From the NCBI GenBank assembly GCA_016930015.1, contig JAFGHR010000025.1, positions 1 to 64,000 of the forward strand: a stretch of 64,000 nt of DNA, written 5' to 3'. The DNA comes from Anaerolineae bacterium. GTDB taxonomy: Bacteria; Chloroflexota; Anaerolineae; Aggregatilineales; Aggregatilineaceae. Of the stretch, positions 34,533 to 43,232 are shown one piece after another (positions within the stretch are counted from its first letter, which is position 1; each line of letters starts with the position of its first letter). Both the position numbers and the translations under genes were made by a program. The notes beneath the pieces were generated by a model that was given only the letters and a program-made list of their open reading frames with translations, searched no databases and was not told the origin of the DNA.

Positions 34533-36077
34533 CTAGTCCGTCACAATGACACGGAAAAAGTAGGTGGCGTCTTCGGACCCCCACACAAAACGGACCGAAA
34601 GAATATAGGTGCCGGGTTCGGGCGAAACGGTGAACAGGACCAGGTTATCGCCGGACTGGGTTTCAGGAGTGCCAGTCGGCACACCGGTATCGCTCAAATA
34701 CTCAATCCGGACGGTGTCGGGCCGGTCATCATCCAGCCTTAATTGGGCAGGTGCGCCGCGCTGGAAGCGTACACGCCTGGTCATTGTCTCCGGCACGGGC
34801 GATTCGACACAGATGCGTTCGCCCGTTTCTATACGGCGGCAGTACTGGTACCCGACCGGTGTGAAATCCTTCCCCGCAAACGTCAGTTTTAACTCCGGTA
34901 TCTCGCCAGGCAAACTCAACTCTGGGGCTGGACCTGGAGCAGCGGCTGTCTCGATTTCACCGGCAGCCGGTGCGGCTATGCCTGACAGCACCAGCACAAT
35001 ATCAAACTGCGGGTTCGTCCAGGTTTCAAGCCCGCTGCGCTGTATACGCTGCGCGTCATAACCGGCAGCTTCGACACTCACAACAATCTGGTCGGTATCA
35101 TGCAAAAAAAGTGGTCCGACTAAGAATCGCCCATCGAAATCAGTTTGCACGGTACCTGAACCGCTTATGTCGGTGTTGACGATCGAACTGTGCGAGTAAC
35201 TCACCGAAACGCCCGCTACAGGTTCATTATTGTCACCGGACAGCACCGTTCCAAAAACCGTTTTCTCGCCCAGGTCGCCGACAACAGTCACTTCCGGCGA
35301 AGCAACCGCTACTTCAACTGTTTCTATCGTGGGGGGTGTTTCTTCTTCGGTCGCGGCGGGTTCAGCCGTCTCGACAACGTTTTCGGTCGCCAGTTCGGCA
35401 GGTTCCTCGGTCGGTTCTTCGATCGGCCCAGACGTGGGTGTTGATGTCGGCTCCGGTGTAGGCGTGGCTGTTATTTCGGGCGTTGGCGTCAGGGTCGGGG
35501 CTTGCGTCAGAGTGGCGGTCGGTGTCACCGTGGGTGTAGCCGAAGGCTCCGGTGTACTGGTCGGGATCGCCGTTGGTACCGCAACAACCACACCGCTCAC
35601 GTTCAGGCCATACACATATGAGACATAGGCTTGCTGGCCTTCGATGTCGGCGTATTCGGCATCCACCCGGACACGATAAAAGCCGTCTACCAACTCGGCG
35701 TTGTAGATGCCGGAAGTGGATGTGCCCAGGTTTTGCACACCGCCCGGTCCATCCAACAGGGTAGCCGTAAACTGCTGCGGCGCTCCAACGTCGCCTGCAA
35801 CCACAAACTGCACCTCGTCACCGGCCACCACATCGGCCAGTATGCCCGGCTGGGACAACGCCGCCGCGTTAACATCACAGTCCAGGTTATTTGCTGCTTC
35901 CGGCCAGCAGTAGCTGTAAAACGACACTCTGTAAACCTGGTCGTTTACCTGAAGGTGCACTTCAGGCCGGGCGACGACGTCACTGCCGGAATCATCGCTG
36001 CCGCAAGCAGCCAGCGCCATCATGACTACAGCCAACAGAGCAAACAACGAAATAAGCGTTCGGTTTTTCGTAATCAT
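34533..36077 (-). CDS. Lipoprotein with Thr/Pro linker and carboxypeptidase-regulatory-like beta domain
   Basis: The protein has 514 residues. The lipobox LAAC places lipidation at C25. An N-terminal beta domain (about 36-165) is followed by a Thr/Pro/Glu spacer (about 170-260). A domain at about 270-360 reads KTVFGTVLSGDNNEPVAGV, the pattern of CarboxypepD_reg-like folds. A C-terminal beta domain resembles pre-peptidase (PPC) folds (EPGTYILSVRF). Surface display is expected. Ligands are unknown. Confidence 0.82.
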   Translation of the reverse strand: MITKNRTLISLFALLAVVMMALAACGSDDSGSDVVARPEVHLQVNDQVYRVSFYSYCWPEAANNLDCDVNAAALSQPGILADVVAGDEVQFVVAGDVGAPQQFTATLLDGPGGVQNLGTSTSGIYNAELVDGFYRVRVDAEYADIEGQQAYVSYVYGLNVSGVVVAVPTAIPTSTPEPSATPTVTPTATLTQAPTLTPTPEITATPTPEPTSTPTSGPIEEPTEEPAELATENVVETAEPAATEEETPPTIETVEVAVASPEVTVVGDLGEKTVFGTVLSGDNNEPVAGVSVSYSHSSIVNTDISGSGTVQTDFDGRFLVGPLFLHDTDQIVVSVEAAGYDAQRIQRSGLETWTNPQFDIVLVLSGIAAPAAGEIETAAAPGPAPELSLPGEIPELKLTFAGKDFTPVGYQYCRRIETGERICVESPVPETMTRRVRFQRGAPAQLRLDDDRPDTVRIEYLSDTGVPTGTPETQSGDNLVLFTVSPEPGTYILSVRFVWGSEDATYFFRVIVTD

Positions 36078-36111
36078 TTATAATTCCCCCACTTGGTGGA
36101 GTAAACGATGA

Positions 36112-36648
36112 TCAGCACCGTTCGGAAATCGGATACCATGCCGGACTCCGAAATGGAGCCAAAGCCAGTCGCAAGATCGACTCATAGGCACTCTGGCGAG
36201 TTTCCAGGTTGTGGGTCAGGATACCAATCGCCCCGGTTCCCCATTTGGTGTTGTGTTCGTTGACCAGGTTGTCTATGGCTGTGCCCAACTCATCACCCTG
36301 GCGCACCTTGTCAACCACCGCCGGGGGCAGCATAATGCAGGCATTGCCGCCGACACCGATCCGACCATCGCGGCCAACCAACACACACCAGGCACAGGTC
36401 AACAGGCCAACTTCTGTATCCTGCACACCGGCTTCCATGCCGACCGCCAGATCAGCCTGTGACTGTTCCAGGGCGGCACGGGCGCGATTCAGAGCACCGG
36501 CGCGTGTTTCGACATCACCCCAGGGCTGAGATGCCACACCGGATGGCACGTCAACACAGTCAAAAACCGCGTCTGGGTATAAAGACGCCAAAACCGCACG
36601 GCTTGCGTTACACTTGACAGGATTAGTCGAGCCTATGGTAATACGCAT
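36112..36648 (-). CDS. yjjX: Inosine/xanthosine triphosphatase (YjjX/DUF84 family)
   Basis: The protein has 178 residues, normal for the family. It starts MRITIGSTNPVKCNA and has the hallmark GVASQPWGDVETRAGALNRA segment, then DLAVGMEAGV and a GTGAIGILT stretch. These enzymes hydrolyse ITP and XTP to keep deaminated purines out of nucleic acids. The ATG stands alone on the minus strand opposite rqcH, with a shared 106-nt divergent promoter region. Confidence 0.92.
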   Translation of the reverse strand: MRITIGSTNPVKCNASRAVLASLYPDAVFDCVDVPSGVASQPWGDVETRAGALNRARAALEQSQADLAVGMEAGVQDTEVGLLTCAWCVLVGRDGRIGVGGNACIMLPPAVVDKVRQGDELGTAIDNLVNEHNTKWGTGAIGILTHNLETRQSAYESILRLALAPFRSPAWYPISERC

Positions 36649-36754
36649 CGCAACACGTTCTCACAAACTATGTTCGCATTGTAGCATTGCCCTTGTAAAT
36701 TGACTAATTGACCTTTAGGCTATTTCACAATACGGCGAGTTAAGGACCAAAAAG

Positions 36755-38452
36755 ATGGACTTCGACGCGGTTACAATCATGGCGCTGGTAGACGAACTGG
36801 ATGCAACACTGACCGGGGGGCGTGTACAGGACTCTGTACAAATAGACGCAGATACCATCGGGCTTGAAGTGTACGCCAACCGGCAGCGTTATTATATCGT
36901 TATCGGCGCCCATCAGCAGTATGCCCGTGTACACCTGTCATCAGAGAAACTCCGGCGCGGAGTGCAGACACCATCACCGCTGGGGCTGCTGCTGCGGCGT
37001 TATGTGGAAGGCTCACACATTAGCGCCATCCGCCAGCCGCGCTGGGAACGCATGGTCATGTTTGACCTGGAAGGCCCGGAAGGTGTGTTTGAACTTATCG
37101 TTGAGCCGATGGAACGCCGGGCAAACATCCTGCTGGTGCGTGACGACGGTGTGATCGTGGACTGTATCCGGCGCGTTGGCCCGCAGGACAACCGGGTGCG
37201 CACCAGTCTTCCTAACCAGCCATATACCCTACCCCCGCCGCAGAAGCTCAAGCGCGATCCGGCTAATCTGACAGCAAACCAGCTTGGCGACTGGCTCGAT
37301 AACACGCCCGGTGAAAAAACGCGGCAAATCCTGACGCGGCGGTTGTTAGGATTCAGCCCGCAGCTTGCCAAAGAAGTTGTTTTCCGTGCCACCGGGGCGA
37401 TCAATACCAAAGCAGGCGATACCAGCCCGCGCCAGTTGGTCAGCGTCATTCAAGACCTGTTCGCCGCGTTTGAAAAAACCGGCTGGCAGCCCGGCGTCAT
37501 CATGCAGGAAGACACCGTTATGGCGTATTCAGTGTATCCCCTGACACACCTCGACGGCTGGACGCCGACCGGCAGCGTAAGCCAGGCGCTCGAAGCGTAT
37601 TTTGGCGTACACGTGGGGGAAGGTGCTTATGACGCGGCGAAAAAACCGGTCCGGGCGATCATCGACGAAGCACATGTCCGCGTTCAGAAAAAACTAGATG
37701 CGCTGCGCCGTTCGCTGCAAGATGACGCCGCGCTGGAACATCTCAAACAAAGCGGTGAACTGCTGTTAGCTTACCAATACACTCTCGAACCGGGCCAAAC
37801 CGAACTGCGGGCACAATATGAGGTAGACGGCCCGGAACTGGAAATTACGCTTGATCCCTCACTAACGCCGCTGGAAAACGCGCAGCGTTATTTTGAAAAA
37901 TACGAAAAAGCCAAGCGTGCCCGTGCCGGAGTTCCCGCGCTGGTGAGCGCCACTGAGGCCGAACTGGCTTACCTGGAACAACTTAAAATGGACCTGGAAC
38001 TGGCTACAAACTGGCCCGAAATCGGCGAGGTGCAGGACGCGCTGCAAACCAACGGCTACTGGCGCGGACCTCGAACCAGCCGTCCCGGCGGGGGTAAATC
38101 CGGCCCGCTCAAGATCACGACCGACTCCGGTTACGTGATCTGGGTCGGGCGTAATTCGCGGCAAAACGCCATCGTGACGTTCGACAAGGGCGGCCCAAAC
38201 GATTTATGGTTACATGCGCGTGACGTACCGGGGGCACACGTGATCATCAATGCGAGTGGGCGCACGGTGCCGGAAGACATCATCCACCACGCCGCCGCCA
38301 TCGCCGCGTATTACAGCCGCGCCCGCAGCGAGTCACGCGTGCTGGTCGATGTCACACAGCGTAAACACGTGCGCAAGATCAAAGGTGGCAAACCCGGCAT
38401 GGTGACCTATCGTAACGAATCGCCGGTCACGGTCACACCGGCGCCCGAATAG
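36755..38452 (+). CDS. rqcH: NFACT-family ribosome quality control protein RqcH
   Basis: The protein has 565 residues. The NFACT-N part begins MDFDAVTIMALVDELDATL and includes ELIVEPMERRANILLV. A helix-hairpin and coiled-coil middle follows (about 170-430). The C-terminal NFACT-R (DUF814) domain has IWVGRNSRQNAIVTF, NDLWLHARDVPGAHVII and QRKHVRKIKGGKPGMV. Bacterial RqcH binds obstructed large ribosomal subunits and adds C-terminal alanine tails to stalled chains. Older annotations call it fibronectin-binding. It converges with the PPK2 gene with 11 nt between stops. Confidence 0.95.
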   Translation: MDFDAVTIMALVDELDATLTGGRVQDSVQIDADTIGLEVYANRQRYYIVIGAHQQYARVHLSSEKLRRGVQTPSPLGLLLRRYVEGSHISAIRQPRWERMVMFDLEGPEGVFELIVEPMERRANILLVRDDGVIVDCIRRVGPQDNRVRTSLPNQPYTLPPPQKLKRDPANLTANQLGDWLDNTPGEKTRQILTRRLLGFSPQLAKEVVFRATGAINTKAGDTSPRQLVSVIQDLFAAFEKTGWQPGVIMQEDTVMAYSVYPLTHLDGWTPTGSVSQALEAYFGVHVGEGAYDAAKKPVRAIIDEAHVRVQKKLDALRRSLQDDAALEHLKQSGELLLAYQYTLEPGQTELRAQYEVDGPELEITLDPSLTPLENAQRYFEKYEKAKRARAGVPALVSATEAELAYLEQLKMDLELATNWPEIGEVQDALQTNGYWRGPRTSRPGGGKSGPLKITTDSGYVIWVGRNSRQNAIVTFDKGGPNDLWLHARDVPGAHVIINASGRTVPEDIIHHAAAIAAYYSRARSESRVLVDVTQRKHVRKIKGGKPGMVTYRNESPVTVTPAPE

Positions 38453-38463
38453 GCCCCCGGCGC

Positions 38464-39276
38464 CTAGTCCGGGATCACGACCTGGTCGAGATCAGGCTCC
38501 GGGTCGGGATAGCGCAGGTTCAACTTTTCCAGCGTTTCGACAATCCTGCTGGAAATCACCAGGTTGCGATACCATTTTTTGTTGGCGGGCACAATATACC
38601 AGGGTGCCCACTCCGTATTGCAACGCGTCAGGGCGTCTTCATACGCGGCCATGTACTGGCCCCACTTGGCCCGTACTGTGAGATCACCTTTGGCGAACTT
38701 CCAGTTTTTGGTTGGATCATCCAGCCGGGCCTGGAAGCGCTCTTTTTGCTCGTCCCGCGAAATATGCAGGTAGAACTTAAGAATCGTCACCCCGGCATCG
38801 GTCAGCAAACGCTCAAAGGCGTTGATGTGTTCGTAACGTGCCTGCCAGACCGGTTCGGGCACGAGCTTTTCGACACGCACGACCAGCACATCCTCGTAGT
38901 GCGAGCGGTTAAAAATGCCGATCATGCCGCGCGGCGGGGTATGCTGGTGGATACGCCACAAAAAATCGTGATCGAGTTCCTCGGACGTTGGCACTTTAAA
39001 GCCCGAAACCTGCACGCCTTGAGGGTTTACGCCGTGCATCACGTGCCGGATGGTGCCATCTTTGCCACCGGCATCCATGGCCTGAAGCACGATCAGCAGG
39101 GCATGTTTGTGTTCGGCCCACAGCACTTCCTGAAGTTCCCGCATTCGGTCGCGGTTATCTTTCAGTAGCTCGCGTGCAGCGTCTTTGTCTGCGTAGCCGC
39201 CGGTGTCGCCCGGATCGTAATCTTCCAGGTGTACGACATTACCGGGCTTTGGACGGAGCGGTTGTTTTTTGTTCAT
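38464..39276 (-). CDS. ppk2: Polyphosphate kinase 2 family protein
   Basis: The protein has 270 residues, single-domain. The Walker A-like loop reads VLQAMDAGGKDGTIRHVM, then IGIFNRSHYEDVLVVRV (Walker B-like) and the lid region FYLHISRDEQKERFQAR. Length and motifs match single-domain PPK2 enzymes, which use polyphosphate to phosphorylate nucleoside mono- or diphosphates. Class assignment (ADP, AMP or both) needs structural comparison. Confidence 0.93.
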   Translation of the reverse strand: MNKKQPLRPKPGNVVHLEDYDPGDTGGYADKDAARELLKDNRDRMRELQEVLWAEHKHALLIVLQAMDAGGKDGTIRHVMHGVNPQGVQVSGFKVPTSEELDHDFLWRIHQHTPPRGMIGIFNRSHYEDVLVVRVEKLVPEPVWQARYEHINAFERLLTDAGVTILKFYLHISRDEQKERFQARLDDPTKNWKFAKGDLTVRAKWGQYMAAYEDALTRCNTEWAPWYIVPANKKWYRNLVISSRIVETLEKLNLRYPDPEPDLDQVVIPD

Positions 39277-39306
39277 AACAGGTCCCTTCTCAGGACGCAG
39301 CAGCGA

Positions 39307-40527
39307 TTACGTGCCCACCACCTGATCATAAACTTGAAGCAAACGCGGCACAATTGCCGACCAGTCGTGATGCGCCCGGACATAATTCGCGCCCGCTTCT
39401 CCGAGCGCCTGGCGTTCGGCCTGGTTTTCGAGCAGGGTGATTACGGCTTCTGCAAATTGACCGGCATCATCCGCCAGCCGCAGCTCGACACCGTCCTGTA
39501 CATTAAGCCCCAGCGCACCGACTGTCGTCGATACAATCGCCTGTTGGGCCGCCATGGCTTGCAGCAGTTTTAGACGGGTTCCGCTGCCCATCCTGAGGGG
39601 AGCCACATAAACGGCGGCGGCATGCAAAAACGGATTCACATCCGGCACCCAGCCGGTGATCTCAACATCCTCGCGCCGGCGCAGCGTGTCAAGCCGCCGG
39701 TGCGGGTGACTGCCCACGATAAAAAACTTGGCATCAGGCACACGCGCACGCACACGGTGTAGTATCTCGTCGGCAAACCACAGCGCCGCGTCAACATTGG
39801 GCCGGTAGCTCATCGAGCCGGTGAATACCAGCGCATGGGGACCGAGGTCCAGCGATGCGTCTGTTTGGGCATAACGTTGGACGTCAATACCATTCGGCAC
39901 AACCGTGATCGGGTATTCCGGGGTAAGCCAGTGCATGGCTTCAGCGTCGGCATCCGACACGGTCACCACGTGCGCCGAAGCCAAACACACCCGCCGTTCG
40001 AACCGCGCCAGCCGGTGCCACTGAAGCCACGAATATACAGCCCCTGGCAAACGCCGGAGACGGTTGGCATCAGTTTCGTACATGGAGCGCTGCAAATCAA
40101 ATTCCGCGTTATGTGCATCGTAGATAACCGGTGTATCGGGCTGGCATTGTTCGATCACGGGCAGATATACCGCCACTTCCAGTCCTTCAAGCTGGATCAG
40201 GTCGAACGACTCATTGATCAGGAGCCGTTTGAGATGATCAACAAACAGCGGGGTGTACAACCGCCGCTCCATATCCGGCTTGTGAGTCAGCAACAGGTCC
40301 CGCAGGCGGTCCCGCAGACGGCGGCGCGGCGCAGGCACCGGGTCGATCGTAGCGCAGTATGATTCAAGCGTTTCCCGGTTACGTTCGAGTTCGGCCAGGG
40401 TGCCAAATGTATACAGCACAATGTCATGACCGGCAGCATGTACACCTCGCATCAGACCGCTGCAACGAAGCGCGTTCCCGCCGTGCGGCGGTTCAGGGAG
40501 TTGGGGCGTGATAAACAGAATACGCAT
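39307..40527 (-). CDS. GT4-family glycosyltransferase
   Basis: The protein has 406 residues with the GT-B two-Rossmann layout. The N-terminus reads MRILFITPQLPEPPHGGNALR. The acceptor half ends near 215, and the donor half has LVFTGSMSYRPNVDAALWF, then PLRMGSGTRLKLLQAMA near 325, which carries the nucleotide-sugar binding region. The family often adds sugars to surface polysaccharides using nucleotide sugars. It lies upstream of ppk2 and next to a second GT4 gene on the same strand. Confidence 0.92.
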   Translation of the reverse strand: MRILFITPQLPEPPHGGNALRCSGLMRGVHAAGHDIVLYTFGTLAELERNRETLESYCATIDPVPAPRRRLRDRLRDLLLTHKPDMERRLYTPLFVDHLKRLLINESFDLIQLEGLEVAVYLPVIEQCQPDTPVIYDAHNAEFDLQRSMYETDANRLRRLPGAVYSWLQWHRLARFERRVCLASAHVVTVSDADAEAMHWLTPEYPITVVPNGIDVQRYAQTDASLDLGPHALVFTGSMSYRPNVDAALWFADEILHRVRARVPDAKFFIVGSHPHRRLDTLRRREDVEITGWVPDVNPFLHAAAVYVAPLRMGSGTRLKLLQAMAAQQAIVSTTVGALGLNVQDGVELRLADDAGQFAEAVITLLENQAERQALGEAGANYVRAHHDWSAIVPRLLQVYDQVVGT

Positions 40528-40566
40528 AAGAATTGTGATCCGATTCCGGTGATATCCTAAACAACC

Positions 40567-41673
40567 TCAGGATGATAACACATTCCGATAAACCTGGAGC
40601 ACAACCGACGCGGTCTTGTGCCAGGTAAACGTCGCCGCACGTGCCAGCCCGGCAGTGCGCAGCCGCTCATACAGCGCAGCGTCGCCTAACAAACGCTGGA
40701 TGGCGTGGGCCAGGTCATCCGTATCATCGGGATCAACCAGGACCCCGGCTTCACCGATCACTTCGGGCAGCGAACTGCGGTTCGCCACAACCGACGGCGT
40801 ACCACACGCCATTGCTTCCAGGGCGGGCAGTCCAAACCCCTCGTAATGTGACGGCAGCACCAGCACCGCTGCCCCGTTATAAATCGCCGGTAAGTCGGCT
40901 TCCGGGACATTTTCCAGCCAGATCACATGTCTGGCAAGATTCAGGTCTTCGACCCTGGCGAATATATCGCCATACAACCAGCCGCGCCGCCCCACCATCA
41001 CCAGCGGGGGTATGTTCGCGGAGTCCTGGCGCAGCCGGGCATAAGCATCCAGCAGGCCGGGGATATTTTTGCGCGGCTCAAACGTGCCGACAAACAGAAT
41101 ATACGATTCGGGCAGTCCCAGCCGTTCCCGGCAGGCCACTACGTCTGCATCCGGCAGGGGGTGGAAGGCTTCGTTTACGCCCAGCATGTGAACGGTCATG
41201 TTCCCGGCAGGCACACCCAGCAGGTTCCCCAGATCGTCGCGCGTGGCCTCAGAATCAACCAGGATGTGATCCGCGTGGCGCACGGCCCAGGTGATCTGAT
41301 CGTTGTAATAACGCAGGCTGGCCGCCGTCATGAACTGGGGATAATGCAAAAAGTTCAGATCATGCACGGTGATCACGTGCCGCCGCGCGCCCCGTCCCGG
41401 CGGGATCATATCCGGGCTGTGCAGCAAATCCAACCGGAAACGCGCCAGTTCGACCGACAGGCTCCAGCGTTCCAGCCGGTGATGGCATGGCGTCACCGCA
41501 TTGATTCGCCTGAAATTTTCACCGCGTGCTAACGTATCCTGGTCGCGATGATGGAGCACATAATACGGGGTTGTGCGGTCCAGGTCGGCCAACTGCTGGA
41601 TCACATGCCGGGTATATTCGGCGATTCCGCCAGGGCGGTAATAAACCAGTCGTGCATCGATTCCTATCCGCAT
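40567..41673 (-). CDS. GT4-family (mannosyltransferase-like) glycosyltransferase
   Basis: From ATG 41673 the protein has 368 residues and opens MRIGIDARLVYYRPGGIAEY, a classical GT4 start. The longer in-frame start at 41748 adds 25 residues without family character. The donor-binding region reads LPSHYEGFGLPALEAMACGT with the E-x7-E motif, then SLPEVIGEAGVLVDPDD. It precedes the other GT4 gene by 39 nt, so the two probably build the same glycan. Confidence 0.93.
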   Translation of the reverse strand: MRIGIDARLVYYRPGGIAEYTRHVIQQLADLDRTTPYYVLHHRDQDTLARGENFRRINAVTPCHHRLERWSLSVELARFRLDLLHSPDMIPPGRGARRHVITVHDLNFLHYPQFMTAASLRYYNDQITWAVRHADHILVDSEATRDDLGNLLGVPAGNMTVHMLGVNEAFHPLPDADVVACRERLGLPESYILFVGTFEPRKNIPGLLDAYARLRQDSANIPPLVMVGRRGWLYGDIFARVEDLNLARHVIWLENVPEADLPAIYNGAAVLVLPSHYEGFGLPALEAMACGTPSVVANRSSLPEVIGEAGVLVDPDDTDDLAHAIQRLLGDAALYERLRTAGLARAATFTWHKTASVVLQVYRNVLSS

Positions 41674-41758
41674 GAGGGCAAGTATAGCGGAAGGGTTATT
41701 TCTGACCAAAATCGAATTTGAAGCGTGCAATAATTGCTGCCAGAGCACCAGCAGGGTA

Positions 41759-41767
41759 TGTTATAAT
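41759..41767 (+). promoter_or_regulatory. Extended -10 promoter of the coiled-coil gene
   Basis: TGTTATAAT, within GGGTATGTTATAAT, is a perfect extended -10 element 46 nt before the ATG. It matches the element before the parA-like gene at 29008 in 13 of 14 positions. Confidence 0.6.
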
Positions 41768-41813
41768 CGCGGTTCGAAATCAAGACACGTCGTTAGTCGG
41801 CAGGAGGATGGCT

Positions 41814-43010
41814 ATGGATTTAGCACAAGCCGCTCGCATGATCGAATGGCTGGATGAAGAACGCCGCCGGGACCGGGGGACTATAGCCTTACTGGAAGAA
41901 CAGAACACCCAACAGGCCGAACTGCTCAATACCCTGACGCGCCGGTTGGATGGGCTGGAAAGTGAACAGTCCAACCTGCGCACGTCGTTTATCCCGGTCA
42001 CGCGTGAAGCTGAACTCAGCGACTCACTGCGGAACGATTTTCAGCAGATGCTCGAAAACGCCGAAAGCAAACGCTTGATGGCCGAGCGCGAGGCGGAACG
42101 CCGCGCTGAAATCGCCCGCGAAAGTGTCACGCGTATGGTGCGTGATCTTGAAGATCGCGCCGACAAGATCGACCGGGCGATCGAAGAACTGCCCGCCGCC
42201 CGCGTTGAACGCGACCGGGTCGCGGCGGCGCTGGCTGCCGTGCAGCAGCGTGTTGAAGACCTCGCCAAAAAGTTTGAAGAACCGGAGCGACGGCTCACAT
42301 TCCTTGAGGAACAGCGGCGCCAGGACTCGCGGCGTATTTCCGATGTCCAATCAGAAATTCCTGAAATTCAAAAACAAGTTGACGGCTTGCGTCCCAAAAT
42401 GGAAGCGATCGAAAGCATGGTGCTGCGTAACGAAAAGCGCATCTTGGACACACAAACCGCTGAAAGTAACCGGCGTGAAGAGATGCAGCAGTTCATCGAC
42501 CAGCAAACGCTGCTCCAACAACAGCGTGATCAGCAGGTTGAAGACCTCACCAAGAATTTTAGCGCCTACGACGAAGCCATGCAGCGCCACACCGAACGCT
42601 TCGAAACCTGGGCCGAGACTCATCGCCAGATGAAAAAAATCCTGGACGATTTTGAGCGTATCGCCGAGCGCCTGGGCCGCCGCATCAACGAGGTAGCCGA
42701 AATGCAGCGGTTGTCAGAAGAACGATTCCGCCAGGAATGGAACGACTGGATCGCCGATGACCAGAAACGCTGGAAACAGTTCACGCTGACCAATGACGAA
42801 GCCTGGCGCAACCACGATAAACAAATGGACCAGTTCCGCCAGAGTGTCCATGATCTGGATAGCGCCCTTACACCGCTCAAGCACAGCATTGATCGTGTCT
42901 GGCAGCTTGAGCGTGCCAAAGGTGAACTATACCGCGATCGTTACCAGGCACTGATCGTCGAATACGACCAGGTGGAGCGTTCATCATCGCCGAGCAACGG
43001 CAGGGAGTAA
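41814..43010 (+). CDS. Long coiled-coil protein of unknown function
   Basis: From ATG 41814 the protein has 398 residues. AGGAGG ends 6 nt upstream, whereas the ATG at 41808 touches it and cannot be used well. Almost the whole chain is charged heptad-like helix rich in Glu, Arg and Gln (RDLEDRADKIDRAIEELPA, EQRRQDSRRISDVQSEIP). There is no signal peptide or membrane segment. It starts MDLAQAARMIEWLDEERRRD. A cytoplasmic filament or scaffold role is possible. I do not recognise the family beyond its being coiled coil. Confidence 0.8.
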   Translation: MDLAQAARMIEWLDEERRRDRGTIALLEEQNTQQAELLNTLTRRLDGLESEQSNLRTSFIPVTREAELSDSLRNDFQQMLENAESKRLMAEREAERRAEIARESVTRMVRDLEDRADKIDRAIEELPAARVERDRVAAALAAVQQRVEDLAKKFEEPERRLTFLEEQRRQDSRRISDVQSEIPEIQKQVDGLRPKMEAIESMVLRNEKRILDTQTAESNRREEMQQFIDQQTLLQQQRDQQVEDLTKNFSAYDEAMQRHTERFETWAETHRQMKKILDDFERIAERLGRRINEVAEMQRLSEERFRQEWNDWIADDQKRWKQFTLTNDEAWRNHDKQMDQFRQSVHDLDSALTPLKHSIDRVWQLERAKGELYRDRYQALIVEYDQVERSSSPSNGRE

Positions 43011-43093
43011 CATACCGCCCACCTGAATCCTGACTGATCCACTCAACTGAATAAACATTTATGACCCGCCAAGTATTCGCCGCCGAACTGCCC

Positions 43094-43099
43094 TATAAT
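43094..43099 (+). promoter_or_regulatory. Candidate -10 box for the malic enzyme gene
   Basis: TATAAT stands 133 nt before the malic enzyme start in a 222-nt gap. No good -35 is seen. The spacing implies a leader of more than 100 nt that includes the inverted repeat at 43128-43146. Confidence 0.35.
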
Positions 43100-43127
43100 G
43101 AAGGTGAGCAGGTTTTAACAGTCGGCG

Positions 43128-43146
43128 CATGAGTTGGTTACTCATG
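43128..43146. repeat. Inverted repeat in the malic enzyme leader
   Basis: CATGAGT (43128-43134) pairs with ACTCATG (43140-43146) around TGGTT. It lies between the candidate -10 and the ribosome-binding site, so it could be an operator or an RNA hairpin. Confidence 0.5.
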
Positions 43147-43232
43147 TGATGGGTTCTGGCGGTTTTTGATTTCCAAGCTGGCTTACGTCGTGACTCGTTG
43201 CAGCCCAGAACGTGTTCAAGAGGGAGAATAAT

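Noticed and set aside
40641-41294. 217-codon plus-strand frame opposite the second GT4 gene
   Set aside because: Antisense and low-complexity Pro/Arg/Ala composition.
41766-41790. tRNA-like GGTTCGAAATC sequence
   Set aside because: The rest of a tRNA cloverleaf is absent. It is part of the leader of the coiled-coil gene.
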